NCBI GenBank assembly: GCA_900550735.1
Contig: URTD01000116.1
Location: 1 to 6,359, forward strand
Source of the DNA: an uncultured Collinsella sp.
GTDB lineage: Bacteria > Actinomycetota > Coriobacteriia > Coriobacteriales > Coriobacteriaceae
Direction: 5' to 3'
Length of the DNA: 6,359 bases
Below the pieces are notes generated by a model. It saw only the letters and a list, made by a program, of their open reading frames with translations, was not told where the DNA came from and ran no database searches. Positions 1 through 5,856 of the stretch are shown piece after piece. Position 1 is the stretch's first letter; the number at the start of each line of letters is the position of its first letter. Position numbers and translations under genes: made by a program.

Positions 1-1350
1 GCGCTGGAGGTCGTCGCCGCCATTAAGGAGGCCGCGCCGCAGCTGATGGTGGAGTACAAGCTCCCCGTGATCATGGAGAACCCCGACGGCACGCCGCGCG
101 GCAAGGGCGGCCTGCAGCCCGACGAGGCCTGCGAGTTTGCCAAGCTGCTCGAGGGCGCGGGCATCGACATGATCCAGGTTGCACAGGCCAACCACACCGG
201 CAACATGGGCGACACCATTCCGCCCATGGGCGCCATGCCCTACAACTGGACGTTGCCCGTGGCCGAGCGCGTCAAGGCTCTGGTCTCCGTGCCGGTGGCC
301 ACCGTCGGCCGCGTTGTCTCGGTCGAGGCCGGCGAGAAGATCCTGGAGGATGGCTCGGCTGACATCATCGCCTATGGCCGATCGCTCATGTGCGACCCCG
401 ACATTGCGCTGAAGGCCGCCACGGGTGAGCCCATCCGCGAGTGCCTCAACTGCAACAAGGGCTGCGTCGACGCGATTCAAAACCGCAAGTACATCTCGTG
501 CGTGCTCAATGCCGAGAACGGTGACGAGGCGACCATCGCCATCAAGCCGGGCGAGGGCGACAAGAAGATCGCCGTGGTGGGCGGCGGCATCGCCGGCCTG
601 GAGGCCGCGCGCGTGGCGGCCAAGCGCGGCTACGACGTGACCATCTACGAGGCGAGCGATCACTTGGGCGGCCAGATTGTGCTGGCGGCTGCGCCTCCGC
701 GCAAGGACGAAATCATGCGCTCGGTCGAGTACTACGAGAAGATTCTGCCTGGCCTGGGCGTGAAGGTTGAGCTCAGCCATGCCGCTACCGCTGAGGACCT
801 CAACGCCGCCGACGCCGCGATTGTGGCTGTGGGAGCGCACGACGTGGTCATCCCCGTTCCGGGTGCCGACTCGGACAAGGTCGTTTCGAGCTGGGACGTG
901 CTGGCCGGCAAGGTGGAGCTCAGCGGCCGCGTCGCCGTCATTGGCGGTGGCCTGGTGGGCACCGAGACTGCCGAGTACCTGCTGCAGCACGGCTGCGAGG
1001 TGGCGATCGTGGAGATGCTCGACAAGATTGCCGCGGGCGAGTCCGAGACCATTCTGCCGCTGATTATGAGCGACTTTGCAGAGCACAACGTGGAGCAGCA
1101 CGTGAAGACCCGCCTGACCGCCATTACCGACGAGGGCGTGGAGGCTGTTCGCACCACCGAGGACGGCGCCGAGGAGCCGGTGAAGATCGCCTGCGATTAC
1201 GTGGTGATGGCCGTGGGCTCCAAGGCCAACGCGTTTGACCTGGATGGCGTGACGGTGCCCGTGACCTGCGTGGGCGACTGCTCGGGTGAGCGCACCGCCG
1301 ACATTGCGAGCGCCATTCGCACGGCGTATCACGCGGCCAACGAGCTGTAG
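1..1350 (+). CDS. Old yellow enzyme-type Fe-S flavoprotein reductase (NADH:flavin oxidoreductase / 2,4-dienoyl-CoA reductase family), 5' partial
   Basis: The frame is open from base 1, so the start lies upstream; 449 residues remain of a family that is usually about 640-680. Residue numbers count from base 1. Residues 1-140 are the end of the FMN-binding TIM barrel, with the typical VPVATVGRV strand and a YGRSLMCDPD segment; His65 (193-195) aligns by eye with the catalytic His of E. coli FadH. Cys148, 151, 155 and 167 form a Cx2Cx3Cx11C [4Fe-4S] motif. Two Rossmann fingerprints follow, GGGIAG (residues 194-199, FAD side) and GGGLVG (315-320, NAD(P)H side), and the C-terminus has a CVGDC flavin motif (Asp426). 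Family members are cytosolic and use NAD(P)H, FAD, Fe-S and FMN to reduce activated C=C bonds of enoates, dienoyl-CoAs or bile-acid intermediates. The substrate cannot be told from this fragment, since much of the active site is missing. The gene ends at TAG (1348-1350), before its own terminator. Confidence 0.93.
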   Translation, partial: ALEVVAAIKEAAPQLMVEYKLPVIMENPDGTPRGKGGLQPDEACEFAKLLEGAGIDMIQVAQANHTGNMGDTIPPMGAMPYNWTLPVAERVKALVSVPVATVGRVVSVEAGEKILEDGSADIIAYGRSLMCDPDIALKAATGEPIRECLNCNKGCVDAIQNRKYISCVLNAENGDEATIAIKPGEGDKKIAVVGGGIAGLEAARVAAKRGYDVTIYEASDHLGGQIVLAAAPPRKDEIMRSVEYYEKILPGLGVKVELSHAATAEDLNAADAAIVAVGAHDVVIPVPGADSDKVVSSWDVLAGKVELSGRVAVIGGGLVGTETAEYLLQHGCEVAIVEMLDKIAAGESETILPLIMSDFAEHNVEQHVKTRLTAITDEGVEAVRTTEDGAEEPVKIACDYVVMAVGSKANAFDLDGVTVPVTCVGDCSGERTADIASAIRTAYHAANEL

Positions 1351-1368
1351 TTGAACATCGCGGCCAGG

Positions 1369-1409
1369 CGGGACGGTAGCACGGATCCGTTTCGCCCGGC
1401 TGTGTCCCG
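1369..1409 (+). other. Potential hairpin in the 3' tail of the flavoprotein transcript
   Basis: CGGGAC (1369-1374) can pair with GTCCCG (1404-1409). The stem could extend inward through AGC (1378-1380) with GCT (1399-1401). The loop contains the palindrome ACGGATCCGT (1381-1390). It lies between the stop codon and the terminator, so it would be part of the mRNA 3' tail. It may only protect the RNA end or be chance in GC-rich DNA; no known RNA family is recognised. Confidence 0.3.
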
Positions 1410-1425
1410 TCGGGTGCCAACCGGT

Positions 1426-1466
1426 GCGGGGCCTGCAAGCGCAGCAGGTCCCGCCCTTTTTGTTTT
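1426..1466 (+). terminator. Intrinsic terminator after the flavoprotein gene
   Basis: An 11-bp stem joins GCGGGGCCTGC (1426-1436) to GCAGGTCCCGC (1444-1454) with one G-T wobble and a 7-nt loop. It is followed by TTTTTGTTTT (1457-1466). It sits 76 bases after the stop codon, so it should end the flavoprotein transcript and insulate the genes downstream. Confidence 0.88.
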
Positions 1467-1670
1467 GCTCCGGTGGATGGCAATGCACGGTAATCATGAG
1501 GAGTGAGGACGTCTACTGCCTTGCAGATCACTCAAAAATATTGTGGGAGGGGTTAATAACTATATCCTCTATACCAAAGGACATAAAGAGATGCCAATTT
1601 TGTTGACAAGCGAATGACGATTAGCTGCGAGTCAGCTACCAGCGTAAATAATCGATAAAGAAATGTCGTA

Positions 1671-1684
1671 ATTTGGTGCCAAAT
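1671..1684. promoter_or_regulatory. 14-bp dyad, candidate operator
   Basis: ATTTGG and CCAAAT form perfect inverted arms around a central TG. The dyad lies about 107 bases before the HTH start and upstream of the best -10-like elements. A dimeric DNA-binding protein could use such a site, but which one is unknown and chance is not excluded. Confidence 0.3.
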
Positions 1685-1711
1685 GCCCAGATAACGCCGC
1701 GTCTATTTTAA

Positions 1712-1749
1712 TTAACTGCTTTGAGCAAACAGTAAAATGCTACTATCTA
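1712..1749 (+). promoter_or_regulatory. Weak promoter candidates for the HTH gene
   Basis: Two overlapping options exist. TAAAAT (1733-1738) is one base off the -10 consensus but has only TTAACT (1712-1717) at a short 15-base spacing as a -35. TTGAGC (1721-1726) has a 17-base spacing to TATCTA (1744-1749), which is a poor -10. Either would start RNA about 30-45 bases before the start codon. The location after a terminator and before an isolated gene supports a promoter here; the exact boxes are guesses. Confidence 0.3.
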
Positions 1750-1770
1750 ACTTGCACGTAAGAAAGCAGA

Positions 1771-1781
1771 TTAACGGTTAA
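1771..1781. promoter_or_regulatory. TTAAC-G-GTTAA dyad just before the HTH start
   Basis: A perfect 5-1-5 inverted repeat ends ten bases before the GTG start and overlaps the only Shine-Dalgarno-like AAGG (1780-1783). A bound protein here would block the leader, so autoregulation by the HTH protein is conceivable. This is inference from position only. Confidence 0.25.
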
Positions 1782-1790
1782 GGCTAAGAA

Positions 1791-2195
1791 GTGGCAGGTA
1801 TGTCGGAAGCAACTAGGACTCGCACGCATGCGCCCGAGGTTAGGCAGCGCGCCGTCGAGATCCTCCAAGAGGGGGTCGGTCATCGCGCCCTCGCTGCGGA
1901 GCTTGGCATTCCCCAGGCCACGGCTCGTCAGTGGGCCCGCGCGTATGCCGTGGGCGGTGCCGACGCCGTTCTCAATGCCGGTTCGCATCATCACACCTAT
2001 TCGTACGAGGTAAAGCTCGCTGTGGTTAAGTACCGTCTGGAAAACGGCTTGACGGTTCGCGAGGCCATGATCAAGCACAAGATTCCCAGCGAGTCTTCGG
2101 TCAAGGCTTGGTGCCGTCAGTACCGCGAGAGCGGTGAGTCCGCACTGGTCGATAAGCCGCGCGGTCGCAAGCCGCGCGTTAAAAAGGCGGAATAG
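1791..2195 (+). CDS. Orphan double helix-turn-helix protein related to IS3/IS150-type transposase OrfA
   Basis: The protein has 134 residues with a GTG start. AAGG (1780-1783) lies seven bases before it; the ATG at 1800 lacks a well-placed ribosome binding site but stays possible. Two HTH modules are visible. The first spans about residues 17-52 (RQRAVEIL, then GHRALAAELGIPQATARQW). The second spans about 73-112 (EVKLAVVKYRL, then TVREAMIKHKIPSESSVKAW). This tandem layout and the closing KPRGRKPRVKK are typical of the DNA-binding half of IS150-like OrfA proteins. Complete OrfA proteins usually continue into a leucine-zipper coiled coil and then OrfB with the DDE integrase core. Here the frame stops after the basic tail and a terminator follows at once; no OrfB or terminal inverted repeats are seen. 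It is therefore either a decayed insertion sequence or a domesticated DNA-binding protein or regulator. The basic RGRKPR tail could add minor-groove contact. Its role, and any link to the hydrogenase genes 181 bases downstream, are unknown. Confidence 0.82.
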   Translation: MAGMSEATRTRTHAPEVRQRAVEILQEGVGHRALAAELGIPQATARQWARAYAVGGADAVLNAGSHHHTYSYEVKLAVVKYRLENGLTVREAMIKHKIPSESSVKAWCRQYRESGESALVDKPRGRKPRVKKAE

Positions 2196-2207
2196 CAAAC
2201 GGGATGG

Positions 2208-2230
2208 TGCGCCCACAGGGGCGCATTTTT
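2208..2230 (+). terminator. Intrinsic terminator after the HTH gene
   Basis: TGCGCCC (2208-2214) pairs with GGGCGCA (2219-2225) around a 4-nt ACAG loop and is followed by TTTTT (2226-2230). It lies 12 bases after the HTH stop codon. It makes the HTH gene a separate transcript from the hydrogenase operon. Confidence 0.85.
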
Positions 2231-2292
2231 CTTGCCGCCCCTCTACTCCAATGCGGACAGGCTCCTTGCCCCGTACGCCTAAAACTCCCCAG

Positions 2293-2348
2293 TTGACCGA
2301 AAACCCGCTGCCGCTACTCATCAATTGAGCTATAACGTTAGACAATTG
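2293..2348 (+). promoter_or_regulatory. Candidate promoter/operator region of the hydrogenase operon
   Basis: The operon needs a promoter between the terminator at 2230 and the start at 2377. TATAAC (2331-2336) is the best -10-like box, but the sequence at -35 (around 2308-2313) is poor. TTGACC (2293-2298) is a good -35 but is 32 bases away. Two CAATTG palindromes (2322-2327 and 2343-2348), exactly 21 bp apart, flank the -10-like box, and TAACGTTA (2333-2340) overlaps it. A weak -10/-35 with bracketing dyads suggests regulated transcription; the regulator is not identified. Confidence 0.35.
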
Positions 2349-2362
2349 CAGCGTTTTTGCAT

Positions 2363-2369
2363 GGGGGAG
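2363..2369 (+). promoter_or_regulatory. Ribosome binding site GGGGGAG
   Basis: GGGGGAG ends seven bases before the ATG at 2377 and fixes that start. The earlier ATGs at 2361 and 2372 are followed almost at once by in-frame stops, so they cannot start the gene. Confidence 0.75.
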
Positions 2370-2376
2370 TGATGGT

Positions 2377-5259
2377 ATGACGCTACTGTATTTCCTTACC
2401 CTGTTTCCGCTGGTACCGGCGCTGGTCATGCTGTTCGCGCGCGGCGACCGCGCCCGCGATGCGGTGGGGCTCATAGGTTCCGGCATTATTATGGCGGTGA
2501 CAGTTGTAGTCGCCGTCATGTTTTTTGGCATGGGTCCGCAGAGCTTTGAGGTTGCCTCCGGCACCTCGCATGTGCTCTCGATCATCAGCTCCGTCATCGA
2601 CGTCATCCTGTGCGCCGTCATCCTGTACAACGCGTACAAATATAGGAACGCGCTCACCACGGTGCTCGGCATAGTCCAGCTGGTGGGCTCGCTTGCCTTT
2701 GCAGCCATGACGCTGCCCGCGACCGAAGCCGTCACCGCAACCCCGCTCTACCTGGACTACATGAGCGTAATCATGGTCCTCGCCGTCGGCATTGTCGGCA
2801 GCCTTATCTGCGTGTATGCCCTGGGCTACATGAAGGACTTCCAGGCCCATGACGAGCACGAGGCCGCGCTGCGCGGGCAGACCGCGCCCGACCGTCGCCC
2901 GCAGTTCCTGGCGCTTATGTTCCTGTTCCTCTCGGCCATGTTCGTCATCGTGACGAGCGACAACCTTGAGTGGCTGTTCTGCGGCTGGGAAATCACCACC
3001 GTGTGCTCGTTCCTTATGATTGGCTACACGCGCACGCCCGAGGCCATTAAAAACGCCTTTACCCAGATCATCCTCAACATGCTGGGCGGCATCGCGTTTT
3101 TGGCCGGACTCATGTACCTGCACGTGAGCGGCATGCCGCTGACCATCTCGGGCATGATTGAGCTTTCCGGCGCCGGAACCGCGCAGTCCGCGCTGCTGGT
3201 GATGCCGGTCATCCTGTTGTCGCTCGCCGCGCTCACCAAGGCCGCACAGATGCCGTTCCACACTTGGCTGTTGGGTGCCATGGTTGCCCCCACGCCCACG
3301 AGCGCCCTGCTGCACTCGTCAACCATGGTCAAAGCCGGCGTGTTCCTGATGGTCAAGCTGAGCCCGCTCTATGCCATCTATCCCGTGACCGGCTTTATGG
3401 TCACGAGCGTGGGCGCCATCACGTTTTTGCTCGCTGCCCTTATGGCCATCTCGCAGAGCAATGCCAAGCGCGTGCTCGCGTACTCCACCATTTCCAACTT
3501 GGGCCTCATCAGTGCTTGCTTGGGTGTCGGCGCGCCCGAGGCCGTATGGGCGGCCATCTTCCTGATCCTGTTCCACACGGTGGCAAAGTCGCTGCTGTTC
3601 CTGTGCGTGGGCACGGCCGAGCATCATATCGGCAGCCGCAATATCGAGGACATGGACGGTATGTTCAGCCGCATGCCGCACCTGACGCGCCTGATGATGC
3701 TGGGCATCATGGGCATGTTTGTGGCGCCGTTTGGCATGCTCGTGTCCAAGTGGGGCGCTCTGGTGGCGTTCGCGCAGACCGGCAACGTGCTCATGATCAT
3801 GGTGCTTGCCTTTGGCTCGGCCGCGACGTTCTTCTTCTGGGGCAAGTGGCTTGCCAAGCTTTCGGGTGTCGACCCCACGGCTCAAAACGTTGAGGTCAAT
3901 GTCCATAAGACCGAATGGATGGCCCTCAACACCATCGCCGCGCTGCTGATTCTGTGCTGCGTGGCGTTCCCGGTTATCTCGAGCGGTCTGGTGTCGCCTT
4001 ACTTGGCCATGGTGTTTGGCCGCGTGCCGTACGTTATTGGCAAGGACGCCATGTACCTGATGGTGGTTATCGTGGCGTTTATCGCCGTGGTGCTGCTGAC
4101 TTCATTCCGAGTGAGCAACAAACCGCATGTAAACGTATATCTTTCGGGCGTGGGAACCGACAAATATCGCCATTTCCGCGGCTCGATGGGGCACGAGGTG
4201 AAGGCCGAAAAGCGCAATTGGTACTCGGAGGACGCCCTTGGCGAGAAGCGTATTGGCCCCGCGGGTAGCGTCGTGTGCTGCAGCATCATCTTGTTTGCGC
4301 TGCTGTGTTGCGCGTGGATTGGGCCCGAGAGACTTGCCATGAGCGCGCCCTCGGTGCTGCGCGGCAAGTATTTCGAGGGTTCGGGCGTCGTGGGCATTTT
4401 TATTGGCACCGTGGCGTTTGCCTTGCTGGCGCCGTTTGTGGGTGGCCTGATCGACGGCGTTGACCGTAAGCTTTCGGCCCGCATGCAGGGCCGCGTGGGC
4501 CCGCGCCTGCTGCAGCCCTTCTACGACGTTGCCAAGCTCCTGCGCAAAGCCCCTGCCAGCGTAAACACCATGGACGATACCTACATGGCGTGCGCGCTCA
4601 TCTTTACCGTCGTTGGCGGCGGCATCTTTGTGTCGGGCTCCAACACGCTGCTGTGCGCTTTTATGGTGACGCTCGCCGCGATCTTTGTGGTGCTGGCGTC
4701 CGCCTCGACGCAAAGTCCGTTTGCCCAGGTCGGCGCCGACCGTGAGCTGCTGCAGGTCATGAGTTACGAGCCCGCCGTTCTGCTGATGAGCGTGGGCCTG
4801 TACCTTGCCACCGACAGCTTCGATTCCATTGCCGTGACGGGGCAGTCGGCCCCCATCGTCGTGTACAGCGCGCCCATTTTCCTCGCGCTGCTCGCGGTGC
4901 TTACCATCAAGCTGCGCAAGTCGCCGTTTGACCTTTCGTACTCGCATCACGCGCATCAGGAGATTGTCCAGGGCGTCGCCACCGAGATGAGCGGCGGCAC
5001 GCTGGCCAAGATGACCCTTATGCACTGGTGCGAGACCGTGCTGTTTTTGATGTGGGTGGGCATGTTCTTTGTTTGGGACAACCCGGTGAGCTGGGTTGTA
5101 GCCCTGGTCGTGATGGCCGCGACGTATTTTGTCGAGGTCCTGATCGACAACACCTTCGCGCGCAGCACCTGGCGCAGCTGCTTTAGGCTCGGATGGGGCG
5201 TGGCGCTGGTGTTTGGCCTGCTCAACCTTATGCCTATCCTCGTTGACGTATTTATTTAG
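2377..5259 (+). CDS. echA-echB: Fused EchA-EchB membrane subunit of an energy-converting group 4 [NiFe] hydrogenase
   Basis: The protein has 960 residues. About 1-625 are an EchA/HyfB/NuoL-like antiporter subunit of many transmembrane helices. Expected proton-path residues are present: Glu205 in GWEITTVCSFLMIGY, Lys288 in LTKAAQMPFHTWL, His313 and Lys319 in LLHSSTMVKAGVFL, and Lys404 in FHTVAKSLLFL; NAKRVLAYSTISNLG (Lys364) is a further family signature. A last helix (about 559-577) leads to a hydrophilic stretch of some 50 residues (578-628, starting VSNKPHVNVYLSGVG). About 629-960 are an EchB/HyfC/NuoH-like subunit with GLIDGVDRKLSARMQGRVGP (690-709), a RELLQVMSYEP loop (789-799) and SPFDLSYSHHAHQEIVQG (849-866, Glu862). 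In known Ech complexes these are two separate proteins that form the ion-translocating membrane arm and the anchor for the catalytic arm. Here one frame covers both without a stop or internal start signal that I can see. NuoL/NuoH naming is possible, but the following EchC and EchD point to hydrogenase rather than complex I. It is the first gene of the operon. Confidence 0.92.
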   Translation: MTLLYFLTLFPLVPALVMLFARGDRARDAVGLIGSGIIMAVTVVVAVMFFGMGPQSFEVASGTSHVLSIISSVIDVILCAVILYNAYKYRNALTTVLGIVQLVGSLAFAAMTLPATEAVTATPLYLDYMSVIMVLAVGIVGSLICVYALGYMKDFQAHDEHEAALRGQTAPDRRPQFLALMFLFLSAMFVIVTSDNLEWLFCGWEITTVCSFLMIGYTRTPEAIKNAFTQIILNMLGGIAFLAGLMYLHVSGMPLTISGMIELSGAGTAQSALLVMPVILLSLAALTKAAQMPFHTWLLGAMVAPTPTSALLHSSTMVKAGVFLMVKLSPLYAIYPVTGFMVTSVGAITFLLAALMAISQSNAKRVLAYSTISNLGLISACLGVGAPEAVWAAIFLILFHTVAKSLLFLCVGTAEHHIGSRNIEDMDGMFSRMPHLTRLMMLGIMGMFVAPFGMLVSKWGALVAFAQTGNVLMIMVLAFGSAATFFFWGKWLAKLSGVDPTAQNVEVNVHKTEWMALNTIAALLILCCVAFPVISSGLVSPYLAMVFGRVPYVIGKDAMYLMVVIVAFIAVVLLTSFRVSNKPHVNVYLSGVGTDKYRHFRGSMGHEVKAEKRNWYSEDALGEKRIGPAGSVVCCSIILFALLCCAWIGPERLAMSAPSVLRGKYFEGSGVVGIFIGTVAFALLAPFVGGLIDGVDRKLSARMQGRVGPRLLQPFYDVAKLLRKAPASVNTMDDTYMACALIFTVVGGGIFVSGSNTLLCAFMVTLAAIFVVLASASTQSPFAQVGADRELLQVMSYEPAVLLMSVGLYLATDSFDSIAVTGQSAPIVVYSAPIFLALLAVLTIKLRKSPFDLSYSHHAHQEIVQGVATEMSGGTLAKMTLMHWCETVLFLMWVGMFFVWDNPVSWVVALVVMAATYFVEVLIDNTFARSTWRSCFRLGWGVALVFGLLNLMPILVDVFI

Positions 5260-5263
5260 GAGG
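5258..5263 (+). promoter_or_regulatory. Ribosome binding site AGGAGG overlapping the EchAB stop codon
   Basis: A perfect AGGAGG begins within the TAG stop (5257-5259) of the fusion gene and lies eight bases before the ATG at 5272. This fixes the EchC start and implies strong, coupled translation. Confidence 0.85.
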
Positions 5264-5271
5264 CGGCATCC

Positions 5272-5856
5272 ATGGATCATAAAATGTCGCGCTCGCCGTG
5301 GGTTATTCATTACGACGGTTCGAGCTGCAACGGATGCGATATCGAGGTGCTGGCCTCGCTCACGCCGCTGTTCGATGCGGAGCGCTTTGGCGTGGTCAAC
5401 ACCGGCAACCCCAAGCATGCGGATATCTTTTTGGTGACGGGGTCGGTCAATGCCCAGAACCTGCCTGTCGTGCGCCAGATCTACAACCAGATGCTCGAGC
5501 CCAAGTGTGTGGTGGCATGCGGTATCTGCGCGTGTTCGGGCGGCGTGTTCCGCGATGCCTATAACGTGATCGGCGGCGTGGACCGCGCGATTCCCGTGGA
5601 CGTGTACGCGCCCGGGTGCGCCGTTCGCCCCGAGACGGTGATCGATGCCATCGTGGAGGCGTGTGGCATCCTGGACCAGAAGGAGGCCGTGATGCGCGCC
5701 GGCGGCGATCCGCTCACCGTGGGCGGCGCCGCTACCTGGGACGGTGGCGTTGAGCTGGGCGAGGACGGGTTTGTGGCTGCTGCGGGGGCCGGCGACGCGC
5801 CTGCCGCTGGCGACGCACCTGCCGGGACGCCCGCCGCTGCAAAGGAGGCCGAGTAA
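5272..5856 (+). CDS. echC: EchC-like small subunit of group 4 [NiFe] hydrogenase (NuoB family)
   Basis: The protein has 194 residues. It carries the single proximal [4Fe-4S] cluster that hands electrons to the [NiFe] site of the large subunit, and it sits on the cytoplasmic face of the membrane arm. Cluster ligands by motif are Cys19 and Cys22 (SSCNGCDIEV), Cys86 (GICACSGG) and Cys116 (APGCAVRPE). The Cx2C start is the hydrogenase version; complex I NuoB has adjacent cysteines. Family signatures such as DAERFGVVNTGNPKHAD and PVDVYAPGC are clear. Cys79, Cys83 and Cys88 are extra cysteines around the third ligand. The conserved domain ends near residue 150; the remaining 45 or so residues are an Ala/Gly-rich, acidic, probably disordered tail with a short in-frame repeat, and I do not associate such a tail with EchC. 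The stop overlaps the next start by one base. HycG/HyfI-type naming is an alternative within the same family. Confidence 0.93.
   Translation: MDHKMSRSPWVIHYDGSSCNGCDIEVLASLTPLFDAERFGVVNTGNPKHADIFLVTGSVNAQNLPVVRQIYNQMLEPKCVVACGICACSGGVFRDAYNVIGGVDRAIPVDVYAPGCAVRPETVIDAIVEACGILDQKEAVMRAGGDPLTVGGAATWDGGVELGEDGFVAAAGAGDAPAAGDAPAGTPAAAKEAE
5791..5826 (+). repeat. Two 18-bp tandem units in the EchC tail
   Basis: Units 5791-5808 and 5809-5826 match at 15 of 18 bases and are in frame, encoding GDAPAA and GDAPAG. This points to a duplicated, tolerant, low-complexity C-terminal tail. The repeat count may vary between strains. Confidence 0.7.
5841..5848 (+). promoter_or_regulatory. Ribosome binding site AAAGGAGG inside the 3' end of echC
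   Basis: AAAGGAGG lies seven bases before the ATG at 5856 and within the last echC codons. Together with the TAATG stop/start overlap (5854-5858) it fixes the EchD start and indicates translational coupling. Confidence 0.85.

Larger units (their letters stand above)
1467..1790. other. AT-richer intergenic spacer, no convincing gene
   Basis: From about 1530 to 1780 the DNA is clearly less GC-rich than the flanking genes and shows no protein-like codon pattern in any frame. It holds several short dyads: GTTAATAAC (1552-1560), TAGCTG-CGAGT-CAGCTA (1622-1638), ATTTGG-TG-CCAAAT (1671-1684), TTAATTAA (1708-1715) and TTAAC-G-GTTAA (1771-1781). A perfect TTGACA lies at 1603-1608, but no -10 box is suitably placed after it. 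A 36-codon open frame from ATG 1498 to 1608 has no ribosome binding site and no recognisable protein. The stretch is best read as the regulatory region of the HTH gene and perhaps a scar of an older insertion. Confidence 0.5.

Noticed and set aside
1498..1608. A 36-codon + strand open frame in the spacer
   Set aside because: No ribosome binding site, no upstream promoter after the terminator, and no protein-like pattern.
1603..1608. Perfect TTGACA -35 box
   Set aside because: No acceptable -10 hexamer at 15-19 bases; the sequence there is CTGCGAGTC-like.
1791..2195. A complete insertion sequence
   Set aside because: No DDE-integrase OrfB, no terminal inverted repeats and no target duplication could be seen around the gene.
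2255..2269. Sigma-54-like GG...GC pattern before the hydrogenase operon
   Set aside because: The spacing is 11 rather than 10 bases, and sigma-54 is not expected in Actinobacteria.
1743..2735. A 330-codon open frame on the minus strand across the HTH gene, the terminator and the hydrogenase start
   Set aside because: It runs through a clear terminator and two well-supported + strand genes and has low-complexity composition without family motifs.
2377..5259. Complex I (NuoL and NuoH) rather than hydrogenase
   Set aside because: The next gene has the hydrogenase-type Cx2C start (SSCNGC) instead of the adjacent cysteines of NuoB, and the gene order antiporter, NuoH-like, NuoB-like, NuoC-like is that of echABCD.
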